Shown here piece by piece: positions 1-6,866 of a stretch of DNA of 40,718 nucleotides. Each line of letters starts with the position of its first letter. Position 1 is the stretch's first letter. This DNA comes from Amycolatopsis marina (GTDB taxonomy: Bacteria; Actinomycetota; Actinomycetes; Mycobacteriales; Pseudonocardiaceae): NCBI RefSeq assembly GCF_900111885.1, contig NZ_FOKG01000033.1, positions 1 through 40,718 on the forward strand. Direction: 5' to 3'. Under the pieces are notes generated by a model. It was not told the origin of the DNA. It saw only the letters and a list, made by a program, of their open reading frames with translations, and made no database searches. The translations under genes were made by a program, and so were the position numbers.

Positions 1-336
1 TCCGCCCGTTACATCAGCGCCAAGGCCCGCAAGAACTACGCCGGAACGTCCCCGATCACCCGCGCGTCGGGCAGGAAGAAGGTCGCTCTGGCCCGGTTCG
101 TGCATAACGACCGGCTGATCGACGCGCTGATGACCCAGGCGTTCGCCGCGCTGAAAGCCTCGCCCGGAGCACGGGCCTACTACGACCGGCAGCGCGCCCG
201 CGGGGCCGGGCACAACGCCGCCCTGCGTCAGTTGGCGAACCGGCTGGTGGGCATCCTGCACGGCTGCCTCAAAACCGGCACCCTCTACGACGAGACGACC
301 GCCTGGTCGCATCACGCCGAGAACGTTGCGGCTTGA
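1..336 (+). CDS. IS110-family transposase, C-terminal fragment (runs off left edge)
   Basis: The frame is open from base 1 to the TGA at 334-336, about 111 residues. It reads like the C-terminal end of the IS110/IS116/IS902 transposase family, whose C-terminal domain holds the catalytic serine region. The visible part begins SARYISAKARKNYAGTSP and continues through a basic stretch (SGRKKVALARF) and an Arg-rich helix with YYDRQRARG, ending near the residues HAENVAA. In IS110 elements this part follows the active-site motif, which lies outside the window. The 5' part is missing only because the window starts here, so intactness cannot be judged. IS110 elements usually lack terminal inverted repeats, and I see no clear element end after the stop. 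Family call is from recognition of the conserved C-terminal pattern. Confidence 0.75.
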   Translation, partial: SARYISAKARKNYAGTSPITRASGRKKVALARFVHNDRLIDALMTQAFAALKASPGARAYYDRQRARGAGHNAALRQLANRLVGILHGCLKTGTLYDETTAWSHHAENVAA

Positions 337-340
337 CATT

Positions 341-429
341 TCAGCTCCTGGGATGTCTTTCACGAAAACGGGTAGACGTTCGGCGGGTACGTTGAGTGCG
401 GTGTCGATGGTTCGGCGTGGGGGTTTCAG
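341..429 (-). pseudogene. Possible N-terminal stub of a gene cut by the IS110 element
   Basis: On the minus strand, one frame beginning at a CTG that overlaps the TGA of the 61-residue gene reads KPPRRTIDTALNVP, then AERLPVFVKDIPGAE. This is protein-like and coupled in position to the upstream gene. It then runs into the IS110 transposase sequence, so if it was a gene it is truncated. No family is recognised and CTG would be an unusual start. The exact junction with the IS cannot be placed. Treat as a low-confidence remnant. Confidence 0.25.
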
Positions 430-611
430 AGCCCGCGCGCTCGCTGGTTGATCAGCTCACAGCTAGCGCTGAACGCTTCGGCGCCCAGTGATCGGGCAAG
501 CCCGCCCAGCGTGAACGGATCAACGCGGACCGGGTTGTCGTGGACTTTTCCGCACCATTCGCATGATTCGTTGGGGGCGGCGGTCGGTTGCGGGGTGTCG
601 GTGTCGTTCAC
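426..611 (-). CDS. Small hypothetical protein with a CxxC knuckle (61 aa)
   Basis: Starts at GTG 611-609 with a good ribosome site (GAGGAAAGGG) about 6 bases upstream. This leader resembles that of the 145-residue gene at 5258. The protein has a Thr/Pro-rich N-terminus, then ESCEWCGKVHDN, a single zinc-knuckle-like CxxC, then a short Leu/Ala-rich helix ending INQRARGL. One knuckle cannot complete a four-Cys zinc site unless the nearby His and the later Cys take part or the protein forms a dimer. No family is recognised. It lies downstream of the 53-residue gene in the same direction, and the two may be co-transcribed. The strong ribosome site is the main reason to accept it. Confidence 0.5.
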   Translation of the reverse strand: MNDTDTPQPTAAPNESCEWCGKVHDNPVRVDPFTLGGLARSLGAEAFSASCELINQRARGL

Positions 612-701
612 GTCGGCCCTTTCCTCACGGGTTGTTTTCTTGGTGGTGCACGGTGTGCCCGTTAGTGGCGCGCGGTCGGCGTTTGTCCCGCTCCGGTGCG
701 G

Positions 702-863
702 TCAGTGGTGGGCGTATTCGCGTTCGGCGTCGTCGGTGGCCCGTTGGTGGGATTCGGCGGCGGTGTCGGCGGCGGCGGGGGTGGCGTACGTGTTTTGCCA
801 CCCGCAATAACAAGACGCGTCGGCGGTTCCGTCGGGGTTGGTGGCGGTGTCGGCGTAGCACAT
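702..863 (-). CDS. Small Cys-containing hypothetical protein (53 aa)
   Basis: I chose the ATG at 863-861 because GGGGA lies 7-8 bases upstream. An ATG at 875 has its purine-rich stretch too close. The peptide begins MCYADTATNPDGTADASCYC, giving three Cys in the first twenty residues, followed by GWQNTYATPAAADTAAE and a charged, His-ended tail. It looks like one of the small soluble hypothetical proteins common in actinobacterial accessory DNA. I do not recognise a characterised family. Ninety bases separate it from the 61-residue gene downstream. Codon third positions are GC-rich like those of real genes here. Confidence 0.45.
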   Translation of the reverse strand: MCYADTATNPDGTADASCYCGWQNTYATPAAADTAAESHQRATDDAEREYAHH

Positions 864-1296
864 AGCGGTCCCCATTCCTGAATTGGTGGTTTTCCGGCTT
901 CCCGGGGTAGTGTTCCGATTCCGGGGCGGGTGTTCGTTGTGTTTTCCGGTTGTCCCGGTGACACAACAAACGTAACTCGACCCCAACCGCCGCGCAATAG
1001 TTTTCCCGGGTCAATTTCGGGGAATTTCCATCACTTTTCGACGTGAATCGCACGCATTTTCCGGACACGTTTGCGCAGGTCACGCCATTCCGGGTAGGTT
1101 CGGAATGGGTACGCCGGCCATGAATAAGACCGCGGATAAATACGGATTCCTTCAAGAAACAAGGAAAGGGAAATGAGGGGCGGATACGGTGAGCGAAATG
1201 CACTGGCGAGCACGGGCGCAGGATGACGAGGTTGCGGGACACCGCCGCCGGGCCTGATGTGCTTTCCTGCTTGGTGTCAAGCGAGTCTGGGACACC

Positions 1297-1355
1297 GGTG
1301 GATCCCCCTGCAAGGCGCGTGAGCTGCGAGAACGCCTGACACGGGGGGATCCACC
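1297..1355. repeat. Perfect 12-bp inverted repeat, 35-base loop
   Basis: GGTGGATCCCCC at 1297-1308 is the exact reverse complement of GGGGGATCCACC at 1344-1355. There is no T-run on either side, so it is not a classical terminator. It could be a structured RNA stem, a recombination-site pair, or an operator pair. Confidence 0.6.
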
Positions 1356-1765
1356 TTAGCCGGATACCGGAGAACGAGGCTGATAGGCCGGGTCGGCGGC
1401 CCCCCGGTTGGCGATCACCCTCCGCGTCGCCCCTGTCCATGACGGTGGCAGCAGGTAGCCGCAAGCGGGCATGACGTCCGGCGCGAGAGGGGCTGACGTC
1501 TCGCTGAACGTCGCAGCCATAAATGTTACGCAGGGACGTCTTCACGGTGCGCGACAGCGGCACACGACACTCGATAACCAATGGTGTCAGTGATGGTGCG
1601 GAATACAAGCGCGTGCCCACGGGATTCTTTATCTTCGCCCTCGACGGTTGTGCTAGTGCGGTCGACGCTAGCATCGGCGCCGACGGGATTGGGACGGGAA
1701 AACGAGGTATTTCGCTGTTCCGCACAATTGCCTTTACCGCTCCGGATTCACGTCTCGGTTGCCAT

Positions 1766-1798
1766 CTCGTCGAGGCGTGATCGAGAACGGTCGACGAG
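1766..1798 (-). terminator. Inverted repeat just after the LysM/BTAD gene
   Basis: CTCGTCGA at 1766-1773 pairs with TCGACGAG at 1791-1798. It sits directly after the stop codon of the minus-strand 1006-residue gene. No U-tract follows, so termination would be of the actinobacterial hairpin-only type if it works at all. Confidence 0.35.
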
Positions 1799-1803
1799 TA
1801 CAT

Positions 1804-4800
1804 TTATGGCGCCGCGGAGGGGGCGGCGTCGTCGTTGACGGGGATTCCGGTGTGGTGGGCGCGGAGCCGCGCGGCGAGGTCCACGGTGTCGGTGGTGGGG
1901 GTGGTGTCGAGTTCGGCGAGGCGGGTGCGCAGGAGGGTCAGGGTGCGCGAGATGGCCTCGTGCCGGCCGAGTGCGTGCTGCAGGCGCATGATGTCGCGGT
2001 AGAGCAGTTCGTTGTGCGGATCGAATGCCCGTGCGGTCTCCAGCAGATCCAGGGTGTAGTCCGGGTCGGTGTCCACTCGGGCGCGGGCGAGCGCGGCCAC
2101 CGCGTCGAGCGCGGGGCGGCGGGTGGATTCCCGCGCGGCGACCAGCCATTCCCCGTCCACGCCCTCGGCCAACAGCCCGCCGTAGTGCGCCACGATTACC
2201 TCGCACGCGTCGATACGCCGTGCCGGTGTGGTGGCGGTGCGGCGGGCGGTGACCGCGTCGGCGAAGCCCCAGTAGTCCACCTCCACCACGGCCGGATCGA
2301 GCCGGTACTGGCCGTGCTCGACCAGGACCAGCTCGCCGATCGTGCCGCGGGTGGCGGTGTCGAGGGCGCGGCGGATCCGGGAGAGCACGGTGCGCAGCAC
2401 ACTGGCGGGGTTGCGGGGCGGCGCATCGGGCCACAGGGCATCGACGATTCCGTTTCGGGAGACCCCGGCGGGATGCACGGCGAGATACACCAGCAGCTCC
2501 ACCAGTCGGCTGCTCAACTCGCCCGACAGGTCGCGGGGCTCGGCCTTGGGACGTGCGGAATCGGGCCGCCAGTACAGCGCCGGGGCACCGAACACCGTCA
2601 GCACCAGCGGCGTGACCGTCTCCTCGGCCGTCCCCGCCGATGACGGCGCAAGCGGACGCGGTTCACCGCCGCGCTCACCGGCCTCGACAACAGATGCCTC
2701 CGGGACGGTCGGGCCCGAGGTGATCTCCAGGCGATCAGGTCCACCTCTGGCGTCCTCCGGGTGGGAGGGTTGCGCCTGCGGTGCCGACCCCGCCTGCCGA
2801 GGGGCACCGGCGGTCGTCGCCGCGTCGCCGGAAGGTACAGGCTCATGTTCACCACTGGCGCCCTTGGCAGGCTGGGTGGTACGCAGGAAGGCCAGCAGGT
2901 CTCGGGTGGCGGTCTCGGGCAGGGTGAAGGCGCGGGTGCCGCGCAGGGGCTCGCCGAGGCCGGGGTCGGTCGCGGAGATGATCCCGCCAGCGGTGACATA
3001 GGCGGTCACACCGGCGCGCCATTGCCCCAGCAGCAGCGCGGTGACACCGACGCGGCTGTGGTTGTCGAGCAGCTGCTGCAGCTGGGCCTGCCGATCCGGT
3101 TCTCCGGGCGGCGTCGTGATCAGGACGGCGGACCGGTGTGGCGCCGGGTTCTGCGGGTCGAGGGAGGCCAGTGCGGTGTCCAGATCGGCCACGACGGTGA
3201 CCATGTCCGGTAGGTCTGCGGCGGGGATCGGGACGCCGAGCAGGCGGGCCAGGTCCGCGGCGGGCACAAGCACCCTCGGCGCGGATCCGCCTTCGGCCCC
3301 GGCGGTGAGCACGGTGAGCATCAATGCTCGCGCCGCGGCGTATCCACCAGGCCCGACCAGGCCGAGTCCGTGGACGCGGGCCAAGTCAAGAGCGACGTGC
3401 ACTCCCCCGCCCACGGCGGTGGTCGTCCTCTCGCCGCCAGCGCCATCGGTGTTGGTATCGAGGGCGACGTCCACTATGGACGGCGGACACTCCGGCCTGG
3501 TTCCGGTGGTGGCGGGGGCGCCGATCACTCGGCGGGCACGCGGCGCGAGAACCCGCACCTGCCCCTCAGTCCCGAACTCCGCGTGCCCCGGGGCGCCGGT
3601 GGTCGATCCCGGTGGCGCGTCGGACTGGAGGTCGGGTCGCTGCGGTGGGGTCGGTGCGTCGGTGCCCTGTTCGCTCGCGGCGTCCAGGTCGGTGTCTTCG
3701 TCGTGGTGCTGGGTGCGTAGGTGGGCCAGGCGCAGCTGGTACACCACCGGCGCGACCGGCAGGTCGTCGTCGCGCCGGCCACTGCCGGGCCGGTAACGCG
3801 CCATGTGCCGGCGCCGCGCGAGCATCAGCAGAGCACTGATCGCCGCGACCAGCCCCAGGCTGACGAACACCGCGCCGCTGCCCCAGGTCACCGCTCCCCC
3901 GGCACGTTCGTCCGCATCTGTGTCGATGGCGCGCTCGGCGCGTGTGGTGGACGGGGCGGGCACCGACGGCGGTGATGTGGCCGTGCTCGGCACCGGGGCC
4001 GCCTGCTCGGGGATGGGCTCCGGGAGCGCGTGTTCCGACGCTGGTGGCGGCGGACCAGGTGGGGTGGGAGTGTGGCTGGTTTCGGGGAGCCGGAGCGTGT
4101 CGCCGGGGTGGATCAGGTTCGGGTTGGTCAGCACGCGCCCGCTGGTTTGGGTGCGGCCCTTGTTGAGGGCCCAGATTTCCGGCCAGCGCGCGCCGTCGCC
4201 CAGGCGGCGCTGCGCGATCCGCCACAGCGAGTCGTGCACCCCGTTCTCCGGTGCCCGGACCCGTTCGGTTCCGGGCTCAGCCGAGGGCTGAGACCGGGGC
4301 AACGGGATGTCGGGGTGGGTGGGTTCGCCGGCGAGCGGCGTGGGCCAGGCGGGGGCGGTCGCGGCCACCGGGGCATGTCCGGCGGGCCGCGCGGCGTCGG
4401 CGGGGGCGACGGGTGCGGCGGTGGCGGTGCGGCCCAGCACGGCGATCAGCAGGGCGCCGACGAGCACGGCCGCGACGCGCCGCACCGGCCCGCTCTGGGT
4501 TCGCAGGTGCGGCCACCGAGCGCCCCGGGCGACGTCGAGGGCGCACGCGGCGACATCGCAGACGAATACCAGCCACAGCAGCCAGGTCAGGCACGCGAGC
4601 GTGTCGAGCAGGACGCTGCTCGACATCGGCGCCATGAGCACAGAGCCGATCTCGTCCAAGGTGGGCGGATGGTCCGGCAACGGCCACCCCACGCCGTAGA
4701 CCAGCGCGACCGGCAACCCGGCGACCAGCGCGGCCAGCAGGATGGCCGCGAACAGCCCGCGGACCGCCCGGCCCAGCAGCCGCGCGGTACGCACGATCCG

Positions 4801-4824
4801 GGTGCCGCCCGACGACGTGGTCAT
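1804..4824 (-). CDS. Membrane-anchored LysM and winged-helix/BTAD protein (1006 aa)
   Basis: The N-terminus has two strongly hydrophobic segments, about residues 20-45 (LFAAILLAALVAG) and 70-95 (LLDTLACLTWLLWLVFVCDV). A third segment near 130-145 is followed by a Pro/Thr-rich stretch, then a LysM-type domain around 195-250 (DSLWRIAQRRLGDGARWPEI, later NPNLIHPGDTLRL). Another hydrophobic segment near 310-335 (VFVSLGLVAAISALLML) precedes a degenerate nucleoside-triphosphatase-like region. The last roughly 260 residues hold an OmpR-type winged helix (LVVYLAVHPAGVSR-like, DALWPDAPPRNPASVLRTVL) and a bacterial transcriptional activator domain of helical repeats. In actinobacteria such proteins accompany reduced tad pilus loci. 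It overlaps the preceding gene by ATGA. A DNA-binding end on a membrane protein suggests a wall- or membrane-sensing regulator, which is inference. Confidence 0.85.
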   Translation of the reverse strand: MTTSSGGTRIVRTARLLGRAVRGLFAAILLAALVAGLPVALVYGVGWPLPDHPPTLDEIGSVLMAPMSSSVLLDTLACLTWLLWLVFVCDVAACALDVARGARWPHLRTQSGPVRRVAAVLVGALLIAVLGRTATAAPVAPADAARPAGHAPVAATAPAWPTPLAGEPTHPDIPLPRSQPSAEPGTERVRAPENGVHDSLWRIAQRRLGDGARWPEIWALNKGRTQTSGRVLTNPNLIHPGDTLRLPETSHTPTPPGPPPPASEHALPEPIPEQAAPVPSTATSPPSVPAPSTTRAERAIDTDADERAGGAVTWGSGAVFVSLGLVAAISALLMLARRRHMARYRPGSGRRDDDLPVAPVVYQLRLAHLRTQHHDEDTDLDAASEQGTDAPTPPQRPDLQSDAPPGSTTGAPGHAEFGTEGQVRVLAPRARRVIGAPATTGTRPECPPSIVDVALDTNTDGAGGERTTTAVGGGVHVALDLARVHGLGLVGPGGYAAARALMLTVLTAGAEGGSAPRVLVPAADLARLLGVPIPAADLPDMVTVVADLDTALASLDPQNPAPHRSAVLITTPPGEPDRQAQLQQLLDNHSRVGVTALLLGQWRAGVTAYVTAGGIISATDPGLGEPLRGTRAFTLPETATRDLLAFLRTTQPAKGASGEHEPVPSGDAATTAGAPRQAGSAPQAQPSHPEDARGGPDRLEITSGPTVPEASVVEAGERGGEPRPLAPSSAGTAEETVTPLVLTVFGAPALYWRPDSARPKAEPRDLSGELSSRLVELLVYLAVHPAGVSRNGIVDALWPDAPPRNPASVLRTVLSRIRRALDTATRGTIGELVLVEHGQYRLDPAVVEVDYWGFADAVTARRTATTPARRIDACEVIVAHYGGLLAEGVDGEWLVAARESTRRPALDAVAALARARVDTDPDYTLDLLETARAFDPHNELLYRDIMRLQHALGRHEAISRTLTLLRTRLAELDTTPTTDTVDLAARLRAHHTGIPVNDDAAPSAAP

Positions 4825-5258
4825 TCGCTGCTCGCCGACACTTCCGCGACCCCGCCGGCGCCGACGGACTCCGATGCGACCGGTGGTGCTGGTGTCACCG
4901 AACGGGCGGCACGCGGTGCGGTGGCCGCCTGCGTGTCTGTGCTGTTGGTGTCGTTGTTCCTCGCGCGGGGGCGGGTGCGCTTACTGCGGCGGGCGGGCTT
5001 GCTCGCCTGGTCGCGCCAGCGGGTGAGGTCGGCGGCGGGGATGTCGGTGACCTGGGCCAGCTCGGGCACGTCGATGACGTCGCCGGCCGCGGTCAGGACC
5101 TCGCCGAGCTCGCGTTCGAGCTCAGCGAGCCGCCCGGCAAGCTCGGTGTGCCGACGGGCCAGCTCGCCCACGGTGGTGGCCGCCTGGGCGCGGCGTGCAC
5201 TGCGCACGAAGTCTCGTTCCTCGAGGCGACGGGCGATCTCCTCTTCCGATGTGACCAT
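4821..5258 (-). CDS. Charged helical protein coupled to the LysM/BTAD gene (145 aa)
   Basis: The frame is open further upstream, but the ATG at 5258-5256 (MVTSEEEIARRLEERDF) has the ribosome site AAAGGAAAG about 7 bases before it, so I use it. Residues 1-70 are strongly helical and charged, with heptad-like Leu spacing (LARRHTELAGRLAELERELG), suggesting a coiled coil. A segment about 75-95 (VPELAQVTDIPAADLTRWRD) looks like a small helix-turn-helix. A basic stretch (RRSKRTRPRARNN) and an Ala/Pro/Val-rich tail follow. The ATGA overlap with the LysM/BTAD gene shows translational coupling, so it is probably a partner or regulator of that protein. No named family is recognised. Confidence 0.75.
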   Translation of the reverse strand: MVTSEEEIARRLEERDFVRSARRAQAATTVGELARRHTELAGRLAELERELGEVLTAAGDVIDVPELAQVTDIPAADLTRWRDQASKPARRSKRTRPRARNNDTNSTDTQAATAPRAARSVTPAPPVASESVGAGGVAEVSASSE

Positions 5259-5398
5259 GTCGGCTTTCCTTTCCGTGACGGTGGTCAGGGGTCGATTGCC
5301 TGAACTGCCGTGGGTTCGTTGGGGACCATTAGCGCCAGGTCGGGCGCTTGTCCTGGTGGGAGTGGGTTCACTCGTTGGTGTGGAGAATCCGATTGATG

Positions 5399-5413
5399 GT
5401 CGAGATTCTCGAC
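5399..5413. promoter_or_regulatory. Palindrome in the divergent region before the recombinase
   Basis: GTCGAGATTCTCGAC is a perfect 7-1-7 palindrome between the divergent starts at 5258 (minus) and 5465 (plus). The motif CCGATTGA occurs on both sides of it, at 5388-5395 and 5444-5451. A TTGACA hexamer lies at about 5429-5434, but I see no convincing -10 box. Candidate operator for the small HTH protein of the same unit. Confidence 0.4.
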
Positions 5414-5464
5414 GAGATGCCGATGTTGTTGACACATTCGTTCTCCGATTGAACAGGGGTGTCC

Positions 5465-6538
5465 GTGGCGTTGGCTGAGGTGCGGTCGTTGGGGGCCGCG
5501 CGGCGATTGCGCACTGCCGCAGAGTTCGAGGACTTTGAGCAGGAGTTGGTGGATCAGTTCGCGCTGGCTCAGCTCGGCGCCGGTGTGACGGACGGTGTAG
5601 TGGGGTCGTATCGGTCGGTGGTGTTCGAGTTCGTGCGCTTCACTGGCCGACCGGTGTGGACAACGCGCGCTGAGGATGTCGATCGGTTCTTGGCTGACCA
5701 GCGCAGGCGTGGCCGCGCGGCGTCCACGGTGTACAGCAGAGCGGGGACGCTGACGGCGTTCTTCGAGTTCCTCGTGGCGCGCTACCAGGGAGACATCCAC
5801 GCGCTGACCGGTCATGTTCTCGAGCAGCCGGTGGATGAGTTCAACCGTCCGTCCAAGCCGGACTACGTCGCTGTGCGGGTGCCACCTGCGCAGCAGGAGG
5901 TCGAGACATTGTTCGGCGCGTGGCGTGAGGCGTTGCCACATGCCCGCAAGTTCCTGCCGGCGGCGCGTGACTACATGGCGGCCTCGCTGTGGCGCCGGGC
6001 GGGTTTGCGGATCACGGAGTCGCTGATGCTTGACATTCGCGACTGGCGGCCCGATCTGGGTGAACGGGGCAAGCTGCATGTCCGGTTCGGCAAGGGCAGC
6101 CGAGGACGCGGGCACAAACCTCGTCTGGTACCCGCGATCAATGAAATCGACGCTTTGATGGACTGGTGGCTGACCGATGTGCGCCACCAGTTCGGTCCGG
6201 ACTGGTCTGATCCGGATGCCCCACTGCTGCCGAGTGAGCGCCGCGACCGAGACACCGGGCGATGTGTGCGGATCGGCGATGACGCATTGCGTTCCAGCCT
6301 GGCGGATGCTGTCGACCGGTGGCTTCCAGCGTGGGTGGGTCGGTTGACACCGCACGGTTTGCGACACTTCTGCGCCTCGTCGCTGTACGAACGAGGCATG
6401 GATCTCAAAGCGATACAAGAGATTCTGGGTCACGAATGGCTGTCGACGACGACGCGCTACATCCATGTCCACGCCAACCACATCGAACATGCCTGGGAGA
6501 CGGCCAACCAGCGGGTGGCCTCCCGGCTCATGCAGTAG
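5465..6538 (+). CDS. Tyrosine recombinase/integrase (357 aa)
   Basis: Site-specific recombinase of the phage-integrase/XerD type. An N-terminal SAM-like core-binding domain spans roughly residues 15-125, and the catalytic domain follows. All key residues are present: Arg in RRAGLRITESLML (about 182), Lys in FGKGSRGRGHK (about 210), HGLRH (about 297-301), GHEWLS (His about 323) and the nucleophile Tyr in TTTRYIHVH (about 332). I place the start at GTG 5465 because AGGGG is 5 bases upstream. A GTG at 5459 is too close to it. It is the first gene of a tight three-gene set, with the HTH gene starting 13 bases after its stop. Such a set resembles the TnpA/TnpB/TnpC arrangement of Tn554 relatives. 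It is probably the active recombinase of the unit. Confidence 0.9.
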   Translation: MALAEVRSLGAARRLRTAAEFEDFEQELVDQFALAQLGAGVTDGVVGSYRSVVFEFVRFTGRPVWTTRAEDVDRFLADQRRRGRAASTVYSRAGTLTAFFEFLVARYQGDIHALTGHVLEQPVDEFNRPSKPDYVAVRVPPAQQEVETLFGAWREALPHARKFLPAARDYMAASLWRRAGLRITESLMLDIRDWRPDLGERGKLHVRFGKGSRGRGHKPRLVPAINEIDALMDWWLTDVRHQFGPDWSDPDAPLLPSERRDRDTGRCVRIGDDALRSSLADAVDRWLPAWVGRLTPHGLRHFCASSLYERGMDLKAIQEILGHEWLSTTTRYIHVHANHIEHAWETANQRVASRLMQ

Positions 6539-6551
6539 CGGAGGTGCGCTG

Positions 6552-6866
6552 ATGCGGTGGAATCTGCGGATGAAAGCAGCTGAGGCGGGTATCTGGAAGT
6601 CCACCGAGATGCGCCGCCGGTTGGCCGAGGCCGGGTTGGAGATCAGTGCGGGCAAGATGTCAGCCTTGTGGACCGGCACGCCGACCACGATCCGGCTGGA
6701 CGACCTCGACGTGATCTGCGCGGTGCTGGAGTGTGAACCGACCGAGCTACTGATCCGGGAACCGGACAAGGTGGCCGCCCGCAGGCCGCAGAAGACGGCC
6801 GAGGCCACGGGAGGAGCAGTGGTCACGCCCCGGTTCGGTCGGCACCGCTCTGTGCCACCGGCGTGA
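6552..6866 (+). CDS. Small XRE/Cro-type helix-turn-helix protein (104 aa)
   Basis: The start at ATG 6552 has GGAGGTG 5-6 bases upstream. A longer open frame from 6465 is inside the recombinase gene and is rejected. Residues about 5-70 form a Cro/C1-like domain: MKAAEAGIWKSTEMRRRLAE, then GLEISAGKMSALWTGTPT, then IRLDDLDVICAVLECEPTEL. The last part is the typical closing helix of this fold. The C-terminal 30 residues are basic and disordered-looking. The gene overlaps the next by GTGA. In recombinase trios of this kind the small middle protein may regulate expression or direct the recombination complex. Its role here is inferred from position. Confidence 0.85.
   Translation: MRWNLRMKAAEAGIWKSTEMRRRLAEAGLEISAGKMSALWTGTPTTIRLDDLDVICAVLECEPTELLIREPDKVAARRPQKTAEATGGAVVTPRFGRHRSVPPA

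Larger units (their letters stand above)
876..1803. other. About 930 bases with no convincing gene
   Basis: Frames open here are shadows or lack ribosome sites and codon bias. Stretches around 1000-1180 and 1500-1745 are less GC-rich than the flanks. The only structure I can support is two inverted repeats (1297-1355 and 1766-1798), listed separately. The segment could be the 3' region of the long minus-strand gene ending at 1804, or old degraded insertion DNA. Confidence 0.5.

Noticed and set aside
625..1803. Long minus-strand open frame of 392 codons
   Set aside because: No ribosome site, odd composition rich in Arg/Pro, crosses two better-supported small genes. High-GC DNA gives many such frames.
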